Assembly: GCA_018333535.1 (NCBI GenBank)
Contig: JAGXTA010000088.1
Span: 1-55,220 of the forward strand
DNA length: 55,220 nucleotides
Reading direction: 5' to 3'
DNA from: Deltaproteobacteria bacterium
GTDB taxonomy: Bacteria; Desulfobacterota; BSN033; UBA1163
The notes beneath the pieces are model-generated. The model was not told where the DNA came from. It saw only the letters and a program-made list of their open reading frames with translations, and did no database searches. Below, piece after piece: positions 38,649 through 46,892 of this stretch (position 1 is its first letter; the number at the start of each line of letters is the position of its first letter). A program made the position numbers and the translations under genes.

Positions 38649-39027
38649 AATCCGCGGGAAAATTGTCGAAGGGCTCAGGGAGGCAGGTCATTTTACCCAG
38701 ATCCCCTGGGTGAGAAAGCAGTTCATAGAAAAACTCGCCATTGATCCCTACCCCGGAACCCTCAATTTAGAGATCATTGACCCTGAATCCCTCCAAATTT
38801 TCCATACTCTCAAGACCCAAAAAGGGATAGAGATCACTCCCGAAGATCCCTCCTTTTGCAGTGCCAGATGTTATCCTATCCTCATCAACGGCCAGTTAAA
38901 AGCCGCCATCGTCCTGCCCCTGGTGGAGGGTTACCCCGAAAATAAAATGGAATTGATCGCCTCGAAGAATATCAAAGAAGCCCTTTCTATAAAAGCAGGA
39001 GATGATTTAGAAGTGGAGATTGGGTAG
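38644..39027 (+). CDS. CTP-dependent riboflavin kinase (DUF120, archaeal type), ATT start
   Basis: About 127 aa, matching DUF120/RibK of archaea, which phosphorylates riboflavin to FMN using CTP. Matching segments are RGKIVEGLREAGHF (compare EGEVVSGLGEGRYF in M. jannaschii, from memory), IDPYPGTLNLEI and an AIVLPL segment. The conserved N-terminus is encoded upstream of the first normal start codon (GTG 38710). The frame opens after a TGA at 38638. The best start is ATT at 38644, with AAAGGA 7 nt before it and overlapping the ubiX TAG (ATTAG). It would supply FMN to UbiX. The stop TAG lies at the boundary of a group II intron, so the last residues may be altered. Confidence 0.8.
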   Translation: MRIRGKIVEGLREAGHFTQIPWVRKQFIEKLAIDPYPGTLNLEIIDPESLQIFHTLKTQKGIEITPEDPSFCSARCYPILINGQLKAAIVLPLVEGYPENKMELIASKNIKEALSIKAGDDLEVEIG

Positions 39028-40689
39028 AGTAGAGAGCTGGCGTAGTAGCGAGGGCTCTATCTCCAGCTCCCCCTCATCAAACCGTACGTGCGGTTTTCCC
39101 GCATACGGCTTTCCGATCATCTTCTTCCAGAAGCTTTCGCAGTCTGAGTCCACGGAGCAGTCGTCGGTATCTTGTATAATTTAAGATTGTCATAAAGATA
39201 TCTGTAGGGATAAACTTTGTAACCTCTGCTTTTCTTCACATGCTTCCGTCTCAGATAAATTCGTACCCTCTCATCCAGAAACTCTTTGAGCCTCGTCAGG
39301 TCTCGGCTACAGTTACCATAGTAAAAGTAACCTACCCATCCTCGAACCAATGCATTGAGCTTCCCGATGAGCACCTCTTTGGGTAACTTAAGGTTATTCC
39401 GACAAGTGAGCGCTTTTATCTCCGCCTTGATCTTGGCCATGGCTTCCTTTGAAGGTGTGATGAGGGGAAACATTCTTCCTGTTCTGGGGTTCTTCTTAAC
39501 TTCCAGGGTAAAGCCAAGAAAGTGAAATCTCTGCTTCTTGGCATCTATCACCCTCGTCTTGTCCTCGTTGAGACTTAACTCTAAACCCCTCAGGACCGCT
39601 TTGATTCCCTTCAGCACCCTCTCCGTCTGACCCTGACACAGGACCACAAAATCATCCGCATAACGGATCAATCTCGCCTTAAATCGCTCCTCTACCTTTC
39701 TCACTTTCCATATCCGATCCAGAACATGAAGATAGATATTGGCGAGCAACGGCGATATCACGCCCCCCTGCGGATTCCCCTCTGTCCTCTTCTTCCCATC
39801 TCTCCCTTCTTCTACCACTGGCGCCTTTAACCACAGCTTGATTAACCGCAGGATGTTCTTATCCACGATTCGCTTGGCCACCAATGCCAGTAGTTTGTCG
39901 TGGGGGATGGTATCAAAGTACTTCGAGATGTCGGCATCAATTACCTGAGTCTTTCCCATGCGTAGCTGCAAGGAAACATCTCCATCGCCTGATGCACATT
40001 CCGCTTCGGCCTAAACCCGTAGGAATTACCCTCAAAGTCCACCTGAAGTTCGGCTCCTGCTTGGCCTTCCGGTATAGTTTCCTCTGAAGTTCCCGAATCC
40101 TATCTGGAGTTTCCAGCGTCACCGCAATCTCCTGCCCTTCCCTCCTTCAGAAACACGATGAAAGCATTGCCCCTTCCCTCTCACAAGGTTTCGCTCTCCT
40201 TGAGATCCAAACGGTACTATGGGCAACTCCGATTCCCTTGCAGACCGAGTGAATTTTCGTCTCCTTATATTCACCCGTTGCCACCCTGTATGGCATCTGC
40301 AATGGCCTCCCGTGCTACCCCACATGGCTTCCCCTGCGTGTCACCCTTGCTACCCCGGGAGTCCACCTATCGGTTGTGGTCCCGCCATGGCGGGATCAGG
40401 ACAGATGCTCCAGCCTTCCCCTCCTGACCACAGGGTCGGCAACTCCATTTCCATTCAAGAGGCTACTTATAGGTACGCTTCCGCTGCAACCCGCAGGTTT
40501 GCTCGACTCACTCTATGAGCCTTTGTCAGGGAACTCAGTGCTTCAGGTTACCCCTTACACCTCCCTCCAGCTACGTGGGCGAACTGCCGAATTCCCACGG
40601 TCGGACTTCAACCGACAAGTCATATGTTCTACACGGCATACGGTCAGGTCTTGACATTGGACAAATCCCCTGGCGCTTGGCCTTTACAC
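39025..40689 (-). mobile_element. Degenerate group II intron
   Basis: A minus-strand retroelement. Domain V is recognisable at 39079-39112 (minus strand AGCCGTATGCGGGAAAACC then GCACGTACGGT), followed by a domain VI-like hairpin with GAGCTGG/CCAGCTC arms and an end CTCTACTCTAC at about 39025. Structured domain I-IV sequence continues to about 40689, where GTGTAAAGG may be the 5' end (a weak match to GTGYG). The internal reverse transcriptase has a deletion and a frameshift (separate entry). The 3' end abuts the riboflavin kinase stop codon. The 5' side abuts a pseudogene fragment. Boundaries are approximate. Confidence 0.8.
39117..40122 (-). pseudogene. Group II intron reverse transcriptase/maturase, broken
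   Basis: The longest piece (39117-39971, 284 aa) carries IDADISKYFDTIPHDKL, the catalytic YADD (RYADDFVVLCQG) and the maturase domain ending APWTQTAKASG. Upstream in another frame lies FEGNSYGFRPKRNVHQAM (about 40043-39990), and a third frame gives MTLETPDRIRELQRKLYRKA (from 40122). The first reverse-transcriptase blocks that normally lie between LYRKAKQEPNF and YGFRPKRN are missing (an internal deletion). A one-base deletion near 39990 breaks the frame between HQAM and SLQLRMGKTQ. The protein cannot be made intact. Confidence 0.88.
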
Positions 40690-40707
40690 TCTCTTTTCCC
40701 AGAAGAT

Positions 40708-40788
40708 TTACTTTTTGATCCTTTCAATCAAGGCGGGCCGGATTTCCGGATTCTTAATCTTGGCTACTTCCTTCTGTTCTTTCCAATC
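40708..40788 (-). pseudogene. Fragment paralogous to the 44216-44785 gene
   Basis: Translating the minus strand gives DWKEQKEVAKIKNPEIRPAL followed by IERIKK and a stop. The C-terminus of the intact gene at 44216-44785 reads DWKEWKEVTGIKNPDVRSAL then LERIKRLLYWEKGG. After the premature TAA the frame still reads IFWEKR, matching LYWEKG. The 5' part of the gene is gone. The intron lies directly 3' of it. Confidence 0.75.
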
Positions 40789-40953
40789 TCGCTAACCACA
40801 CCGAGATTCGTGATAAAGAAAGACATTGATTCTTGTTCATTTTTCGTGACAAGATGTCCTTCACCTGACAAAATTTGTTAGAACAATAAGGGCAGGAATC
40901 AATGCCCCTAGCTCAACCACTTGATATCATTAATATTCTAAATAACTCCTTTT

Positions 40954-40969
40954 TGGCTCAATTCTTGCC
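40954..40969 (+). promoter_or_regulatory. Sigma-54-type promoter of the FecR/OmpA/HD-GYP unit
   Basis: TGGCTC-AATTC-TTGCC matches the -24/-12 consensus TGGCAC-N5-TTGCW, with GG and GC 12 bp apart. It lies about 44 nt upstream of the FecR gene start. No enhancer-binding protein gene is nearby. Confidence 0.6.
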
Positions 40970-41012
40970 TTAAAAGTGTTTAGGAATATAAGAATCTTTG
41001 AGGGTATCGAAG

Positions 41013-41486
41013 ATGAAACGGGTTTGTCTAAAAATAGTGGGCATTTCTAAGGCCATTGTTTTCCTCCTCGTATCTACTGTTGCAGTGGTTTCTCCTGCGT
41101 ATGCCTCTACTTCAGTGGCAATTGTCAAGACGGTGAGCGGCAGCGCGGCCATAGTCAGGCAGGGGCAAACCATACCGGCTACCCATGGTTTGGAAGTTTG
41201 GGAGAGTGATATGCTTCGTACCGGCCGCAACGGATCCATTGGCATTCTATTTAACGATGACACTCTATTGTCAATGGGACCTGGAAGCGTCCTGGTCATA
41301 GACGAATTTGTATTCGCTCCAAAGCAAGGGAAATTTTCGATCGTGATCAAGATGGTAAAAGGAACGGCTGCCTATCTTTCGGGCCTCATCTCAAAGCTCT
41401 CACCGGATTCGACATACATTAAGACTCCGACCGCCTCCATCGGGATAAGAGGAACCAAATTTGTCATAAAAGTCGAGGGGGAGTAG
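41013..41486 (+). CDS. Secreted FecR-domain protein
   Basis: A 157-aa protein with a signal peptide (MKRVCLKIVGISKAIVFLLV, cleaved near AYA-STS). The rest is a FecR-type beta domain (VAIVKTVSGSAAIVRQGQ, MLRTGRNGSIGILFNDDTLL, TPTASIGIRGTKFVI). No anti-sigma cytoplasmic part is present. FecR-domain proteins of this short secreted type are often paired with OmpA lipoproteins and CHASE2 sensors, as here. ATG 41013 is chosen over an upstream GTG 15 nt earlier. Confidence 0.85.
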   Translation: MKRVCLKIVGISKAIVFLLVSTVAVVSPAYASTSVAIVKTVSGSAAIVRQGQTIPATHGLEVWESDMLRTGRNGSIGILFNDDTLLSMGPGSVLVIDEFVFAPKQGKFSIVIKMVKGTAAYLSGLISKLSPDSTYIKTPTASIGIRGTKFVIKVEGE

Positions 41487-41509
41487 AAAAAGGAGACCTG
41501 GAGAGACCG

Positions 41510-42133
41510 ATGAAAAGGTGGAGTAGTCTTGTTGTTGGCTGGATCGTTTTTTGCTTCCTGACCGGGTGTGCTACACATCGAACAAAACGAGACCTGATCG
41601 TCCTCTTGCCTGACCCGGATGGCAAGGTAGGTGCCATCACGGTGACCACCAACGCAGATTCTCAGATCATTGACAAGCCCGGATACGGCATCGTAGTAGA
41701 AGACCCCAATAAGGCACCCGCCGCTCCCAAGCCCATCCATGAGAATGAAATCAAGGAGGTCTTCGGACAGGCTCTCTCGGCGCAACCGGACCTGTCGAAT
41801 CGGTTTCTCTTATTCATTCTCTACTTCGAGAATGATACAACGAAACTCACCCCTGAATCCAAAGCCTTGCTATCAGAAGTCTTAAAAAATATTAAGAGCC
41901 GTAAATCAAATGAAGTCTATATCGTCGGCCATACTGATCTGGTCGGAAGAGAGGCCTATAACATAGACCTCTCTTCAAAACGGGCAAAACATGTCAGAGA
42001 TTGGCTCATATCTAACAGTATCACACCGGGCGCTTTGTTTGTATCGTATTATGGCAAATCAAGACCACTGGTGTCTACCAAAGACGAAGTCCCTGAACCC
42101 CGTAACCGGAGGGTCGAGGTTATTGTTAGATAA
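41510..42133 (+). CDS. OmpA-like lipoprotein
   Basis: A 207-aa lipoprotein. The lipobox is FLTGC (Cys at about residue 20). A linker with a Pro/Ala stretch (DPNKAPAAPKP) leads to a C-terminal OmpA-like domain (about 95-207) with LYFENDTTKLTPESKALL, VGHTDLVGREAYNIDLS and the NRRVEV end. It should anchor to peptidoglycan from the outer membrane. AAAGGAGACC lies upstream of the ATG. It sits between the FecR and CHASE2-HD-GYP genes. Confidence 0.9.
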   Translation: MKRWSSLVVGWIVFCFLTGCATHRTKRDLIVLLPDPDGKVGAITVTTNADSQIIDKPGYGIVVEDPNKAPAAPKPIHENEIKEVFGQALSAQPDLSNRFLLFILYFENDTTKLTPESKALLSEVLKNIKSRKSNEVYIVGHTDLVGREAYNIDLSSKRAKHVRDWLISNSITPGALFVSYYGKSRPLVSTKDEVPEPRNRRVEVIVR

Positions 42134-42187
42134 CTGACGGCAATTTGTTTTTGCAGTTGTTCTTAGCCTTTTAAGCAGTTTAAATGA

Positions 42188-44191
42188 ATGGTGAACTTGA
42201 AAATCAAAAAGCTCATTATCCGAAAAGACTGGAAAAACAGCCGGTCCATTTTTTTCTATGGCATCCTTTTCTCAGTCATTCTCTTTTTGGTCAGCCTCGC
42301 CAAGCCCACTCTGACGGATTTCCTTCACAATAGAGTTTACGACGCCCTGCTGTCCAGCAACACGGGGCACCGCTCTCCTGTCCCTATCATCGTCGACATA
42401 GATGAAAAAAGCCTTCTGCAATATGGCCAATGGCCTTGGCCACGCTATCGGATTGCAATCCTGTTAGACAAACTCAGAGGTTTGGGAGCCTTGGGCATCG
42501 GCCTGGATATGATGTTCGCAGAGGAAGATAGAACTTCAATTGAACGGATAGAGAAAGAGCTTTCCCAAGACTTGGGAATCGAAATCGGATTCAAAGGGAT
42601 TCCTCATGATTTCAGGAACAGTGATCGGAAGTTTGCCGATTCCCTTTCAAAAGGAAATGTTGTATTAGGTTATCAATTCCTCTTTGAAGAGGGTCCAAAT
42701 GCGAAAAACTGCCTCCTGCATCCCTTGCCTGTCAATCGACTCGGACATGTCAGTGAAGAAAAGAACCAGAGAGTCTTCATACAAGCCTCTGGCGTATCCT
42801 GTAATCTGAAGACGCTCTCCGAGGCTGCAGGGGGATCGGGTTTTTTCAATGTCTCGCCAGACTCAGACGGCATTCTGAGGCGCGTTCCTCTTGTTGTTGA
42901 ACACCAAGGTAAATTTTATCCCAGTTTAGCCCTGGCAACACTGATGCGGTCTCTGGGCGTAAAGGACGTTCTTCTGAAAACGGACCATAACGTTGGAGAG
43001 TCCTTATGCGTGAACAAGACAGTGATTCCCCTTACTTCTAAAGGAAACTTGCTCATACGCTTCCGTGGCAAAAGTAAAACTTTTGAGTATGTATCAGCCG
43101 CAGACATATTGTCCAGTCGTGTTCCGAAAAGGAAGATACAAGGGAAAATAGTGTTTGTCGGAACCTCTGCCTCGGGAATGAAAGAGTTGAGGTCAACCCC
43201 TTTAGACCCCATCTTTCCGGGTGTTGAAATTCATGCAACCGTTGTTGATAATATCCTCAAGAAGGACTTCCTCTCCCGGCCGAAATGGGCTACAGGATTA
43301 GAATCGCTCTTAGTATTAGGATTAGGTCTCCTCTCGACGCTCGCTTTGGTTTGGACCAAAGCCGGCTGGAGTTCGCTTCTGCTGGGAGGCATGGGAGTAA
43401 GTGTTTGGCAAACCTCCGTGTGGATATTTCGAACCGAAAGCATCTTTATTTCCCCGGTCTTGTCCTTGATTGCCCTGGTGTGTAATTTCTCCCTCATAAC
43501 CTTTCTGAAATACTGGCATGAGGAACAAAGGGCGAAAGAGCGTGCTCACGAGCTTGCGATGGTCCAGGAAGCCACGATTGAGAGCCTGTCCTCGTTGACC
43601 GAAACAAGGGACCCGGATACAGGGGGGCATATCAAACGGACTCAGACCTATGTCTCGCTCCTTGCTGAGCACTTAAAAGATCAACCTAAATTCAACGCGT
43701 TCTTGGATGATGAAACCATTAACCTTCTGTGCAAGTCTGCCCCGCTTCATGATATTGGCAAGGTAGGAGTTTCGGACAGAATCTTATTGAAACCCGGCAA
43801 GCTGACCGAACAAGAATTTGAAGAAATGAAAAAACATACGATTTACGGCCGCGATGCCATTCTGGCTGCGGAAAGAAAGCTCGGCAATACATCTTTCCTT
43901 CGCTTTGCCAGAGATATTGCTTACACTCACCATGAAAGATGGGATGGGTCTGGATATCCGGAAGGCCTCAAAGGAGATCAAATTCCAATATCAGGCCGGT
44001 TCATGGCTCTTGCTGATGCCTACGATGCAATAACAAGCGAACGCGTCTACAAGTCCCAACTCCCCCATGAACAAGCCGTCCAAATCATTGCTGAAGCAAA
44101 GGGGCTACAATTTGACCCAGATGTCGTGGATGCTTTCTTGGAAGTAAAAGAGAATTTCCGTGAAGTAGCCCTCAAATACGCTGATGCTTAG
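42188..44191 (+). CDS. CHASE2-HD-GYP cyclic-di-GMP phosphodiesterase
   Basis: A 667-aa membrane sensor-enzyme. One N-terminal helix (about 20-40) leads to an extracytoplasmic CHASE2 domain (VDIDEKSLLQYGQWPWPRYR, FFNVSPDSDGILRRVPLV), then about three membrane helices (360-445). The cytoplasmic HD-GYP domain has HD at 521-522 (HDIGKVGVSDRILLKPG), HHE at 581-583 and the GYP motif at 589-591 (RWDGSGYPEGL). These residues are those of active c-di-GMP hydrolases. CHASE2 is more often linked to adenylate cyclase or kinases. With the FecR and OmpA partners it may sense the cell-envelope state. Confidence 0.93.
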   Translation: MVNLKIKKLIIRKDWKNSRSIFFYGILFSVILFLVSLAKPTLTDFLHNRVYDALLSSNTGHRSPVPIIVDIDEKSLLQYGQWPWPRYRIAILLDKLRGLGALGIGLDMMFAEEDRTSIERIEKELSQDLGIEIGFKGIPHDFRNSDRKFADSLSKGNVVLGYQFLFEEGPNAKNCLLHPLPVNRLGHVSEEKNQRVFIQASGVSCNLKTLSEAAGGSGFFNVSPDSDGILRRVPLVVEHQGKFYPSLALATLMRSLGVKDVLLKTDHNVGESLCVNKTVIPLTSKGNLLIRFRGKSKTFEYVSAADILSSRVPKRKIQGKIVFVGTSASGMKELRSTPLDPIFPGVEIHATVVDNILKKDFLSRPKWATGLESLLVLGLGLLSTLALVWTKAGWSSLLLGGMGVSVWQTSVWIFRTESIFISPVLSLIALVCNFSLITFLKYWHEEQRAKERAHELAMVQEATIESLSSLTETRDPDTGGHIKRTQTYVSLLAEHLKDQPKFNAFLDDETINLLCKSAPLHDIGKVGVSDRILLKPGKLTEQEFEEMKKHTIYGRDAILAAERKLGNTSFLRFARDIAYTHHERWDGSGYPEGLKGDQIPISGRFMALADAYDAITSERVYKSQLPHEQAVQIIAEAKGLQFDPDVVDAFLEVKENFREVALKYADA

Positions 44192-44215
44192 AACGGAGAA
44201 GGTCGATAGAGTCTT

Positions 44216-44785
44216 TCAGCCCCCTTTTTCCCAGTAAAGCAGTCTCTTGATCCTTTCTAACAGAGCTGACCGGACATCCGGGTTCTTGATCCCAGTCACT
44301 TCCTTCCACTCTTTCCAATCTCCCAAGAGTTCATAGTAGAGGTTGGCACATGCTTTTTGACAGAAAACCTTTCCCTCCGGGTTAATTTTCTGTACACAGG
44401 CTTCAAGCTCCCTCAGGAAGCGGTCTTTCTCCCCTTCGTCTTCGGTGTGAAACATCAGGACTTTGGAAGATTTTGACGGTTGACTGGAACCAAACTTCCC
44501 TTTCACAAAGTGGTCCTGTAAAAAATTCTCTTCATATTCCTTTAAAACCTCAAGACATTCCTCTCTATCCCTCAAGACGGCCACGACCTTCCAGCAATGG
44601 TAAGCCTCTTTTAACTCAATCTCTTCCTTATCCTCCTGCAATTGCTGATAGAGGTTGGTGATGCAAGGAACACACCGGCCGTAGATATTCCTCTTGGTGA
44701 CCCGGAGTTTCGGATCGCTCTCAAAACTGACCCAGTTGTCTTTGGACTCTCTCCAGAACCTCTTGTCCAGATAGATCTTTTTCAT
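44216..44785 (-). CDS. Conserved hypothetical protein, 189 aa
   Basis: I do not recognise the family. It is soluble and helical, with a CVPC motif near residue 41 and FCQKAC near residue 142. The N-terminus is MKKIYLDKRFWRESKD. The ATG at 44785 is preferred to a TTG nine bases upstream. A truncated paralog of its C-terminus occurs at 40708-40788, so this gene has been duplicated locally. It is convergent with the HD-GYP gene (24 nt between stops). Confidence 0.6.
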   Translation of the reverse strand: MKKIYLDKRFWRESKDNWVSFESDPKLRVTKRNIYGRCVPCITNLYQQLQEDKEEIELKEAYHCWKVVAVLRDREECLEVLKEYEENFLQDHFVKGKFGSSQPSKSSKVLMFHTEDEGEKDRFLRELEACVQKINPEGKVFCQKACANLYYELLGDWKEWKEVTGIKNPDVRSALLERIKRLLYWEKGG

Positions 44786-44910
44786 GTTGATCAACCTTTG
44801 AAATAATCATATCATATCTGCAAACAGAACCCAAGCAACGCATAACCCCTTGCTGAAAAACGCTTTTCAGAATATACTGATCATCAGCTTATCATAGAGA
44901 GAGGTGAACC

Positions 44911-46722
44911 ATTCTGAAAAGATCAATTATAAGTTCTTTGGTCCTTTTCGTTTTTGTAAGTTTCTCTCTTTTTCTTCTTTTCCCACGTGCGCTTTCCTCT
45001 CAGGCTCCATCGCATGAGAAGATCGTCCTGAGGGGTTTTGATGGAAACCCCCTCACCCTGGAGAGCAAAACCCCTTACAGCCCTAAAAAGACCTGCGGGG
45101 CCTGCCATGATTACGATCTCATCACCAAGGGTTATCACTTCCAGCAGGGCCGAACCGATAAATACGGAAAAATCGTGATGAGAGATACCTATGATGAGAA
45201 ATATCCCTGGAATCTATCATCAGGGTTGTATGGGAAGCACTCACTCGCAGCGATGGATTCGAGCCAGTTGACCCGAAAAATAAATCAAAGCTTATCGGAG
45301 ATGGATAAATCCTCTTCCTTCTTTGCCCAGAACTGCGGAATCTGCCATCCCGGAGGAGGATGGGCAGAGTTCGACCGCAAAGGAAATCTCTACTACAATG
45401 AGGAAACAAAAAAATTTGGTTATGAACTTTCGGGTGATGATCCAGCCTTTGATGGTGATTACACATCTTTCAGCGCGGGCAATGAAAAATACGGGGTCCC
45501 CTGGGACCAAAGTGGAGTAAGTGAGGCGGATTGCCTCATCTGCCACCTGAAGGGATATCAATGGAAAGAGAGGGAAGCGGCCCTCCGGGGACGATTTTTA
45601 AGATACGGGCCTACGGTCGGAGCTGGATGGGCCACTCTAAAGCTTTCAGAAGATGAATCTAAAAACGTTATAGCCAGTGAGATAGCGGTCAATTATACCA
45701 AAAAAGAGACTGGCGATTTTGAGAATCTCCATCTTCAGATCGCAAAACGCCCCCCCGACGAAAACTGTTGGTCCTGTCATGCCCTTTATGGCGAGAGAAA
45801 AAAGGGCTATGATTGGAGCCTTCAAACAGATATTCACAAAGCCAAAGGCATGGATTGTGTTTCATGCCATCCCGGAGACAAGGAACATAACTTTGCCAAA
45901 GGCAATTCGCTCCAACAAACGGTCAGGGACGATCTCGACAATACCATGAACTCTTGCGAGGACTGCCATTACAAAAGAAAAGATAGAAGGGCGCCGAGAT
46001 ATAGACATCCGTTCTCTCCCAAGCATATGAGGAGAATCGCCTGCCAGACCTGCCATCTCCCTTACCGGTCTATGCCGGCAGAACTCGTCTATGATCATAC
46101 AAGCGGAGATACCCGGATTTACGAAACATCAAAATTCCCATCCGCGGCCGGGCTGAGACCGGAAGTCTGGTACCCTGCTCTCAGGGAATTTAAGGGAAAA
46201 ATTATTCCTGTGAAATCTGCTATTGCTATCTACTGGGGAGATCTCGACGAGAAGACGAACCTGGTCAGACCTATTCCGCTCTGGAAGATCAGGGAATTAA
46301 AGAAACCTCCTTTCAAAGACGATGACGGAGATGGAACTCCCGAGGTTAACTCCCTCGATGAGATCAGATCCTTTCTCATCGCCCTGAAAGGTAAAGATCG
46401 CTTTGGAAATCCCATTGCAGACATACCCGTTCTGATTAAAGGAGGGCTTCTCTACCGTTTGGATAAAAAGGGAGGGATTGAAAAAATCCAGCATGACCAG
46501 GCCCAGTCCATCGATTTTTCACTCAACCACAATGTGCGCTCCGGCTCCCTCACCATTGGCGCAAGGGGATGCAAGGACTGCCATATCAGGAATTCTCCTT
46601 TCTTTTTAAGAAAAATCCTTGTTGATCCTTACGATGAAAAGGGAAAGCCGGTATACATGGAGGCATGGGAATTGTTGGGAATGAACAGGGAAAAGCTCGA
46701 CCGGCTCTTGTTGGAACAATAA
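44911..46722 (+). CDS. Octaheme c-type cytochrome, likely ATT start
   Basis: About 603 aa with eight CxxCH heme-binding motifs in order: CGACH, CGICH, CLICH, CWSCH, CVSCH, CEDCH, CQTCH, CKDCH. A signal peptide (LKRSIISSLVLFVFVSFSLF, ending near SSQA) directs it to the periplasm or outside. No ATG/GTG lies at the start. TTG 44938 would cut the positively charged part of the signal, while ATT 44911, with GAGGTG six nt upstream, gives a normal signal peptide. No CxxCK motif is present, so it is not a standard octaheme tetrathionate or nitrite reductase. It likely stores or transfers electrons; the redox partner is unknown. Confidence 0.88.
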   Translation: MLKRSIISSLVLFVFVSFSLFLLFPRALSSQAPSHEKIVLRGFDGNPLTLESKTPYSPKKTCGACHDYDLITKGYHFQQGRTDKYGKIVMRDTYDEKYPWNLSSGLYGKHSLAAMDSSQLTRKINQSLSEMDKSSSFFAQNCGICHPGGGWAEFDRKGNLYYNEETKKFGYELSGDDPAFDGDYTSFSAGNEKYGVPWDQSGVSEADCLICHLKGYQWKEREAALRGRFLRYGPTVGAGWATLKLSEDESKNVIASEIAVNYTKKETGDFENLHLQIAKRPPDENCWSCHALYGERKKGYDWSLQTDIHKAKGMDCVSCHPGDKEHNFAKGNSLQQTVRDDLDNTMNSCEDCHYKRKDRRAPRYRHPFSPKHMRRIACQTCHLPYRSMPAELVYDHTSGDTRIYETSKFPSAAGLRPEVWYPALREFKGKIIPVKSAIAIYWGDLDEKTNLVRPIPLWKIRELKKPPFKDDDGDGTPEVNSLDEIRSFLIALKGKDRFGNPIADIPVLIKGGLLYRLDKKGGIEKIQHDQAQSIDFSLNHNVRSGSLTIGARGCKDCHIRNSPFFLRKILVDPYDEKGKPVYMEAWELLGMNREKLDRLLLEQ

Positions 46723-46760
46723 GTTTTCATTTTCGAGACGTTGTGCAGATGCTAAAAATA

Positions 46761-46854
46761 CCCTTCGACAGGCTCAGGGTGAACGGAGTTTTTTGAAGTC
46801 ATTGACTTTACCCATTACGAACCGTTCGCCCTGAGGTTCTCGAAGGGTGAACGG
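46761..46854. repeat. Palindromic CTTCGA...CTCAGGG repeat
   Basis: CCCTTCGACAGGCTCAGGGT with GAACGG (46761-46786) and its inverse CCGTTCGCCCTGAGG with TTCTCGAAGGG (46822-46846), then GTGAACGG. It lies between convergent genes (cytochrome and esterase) and could act as a two-way terminator. Such repeats are common in many bacterial genomes. Confidence 0.75.
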
Positions 46855-46892
46855 TTCACTCAGGGCAGGCTCGTTGAAACATGGAAAGCGGC

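Noticed and set aside
40158-40718. Several plus-strand reading frames of 60-99 codons
   Set aside because: They lie within the structured RNA of the group II intron, which is transcribed from the other strand.
44911-46722. Octaheme tetrathionate or hydroxylamine-type reductase
   Set aside because: All eight heme motifs are CxxCH, with no CxxCK or other catalytic heme signature, so I keep a neutral name.
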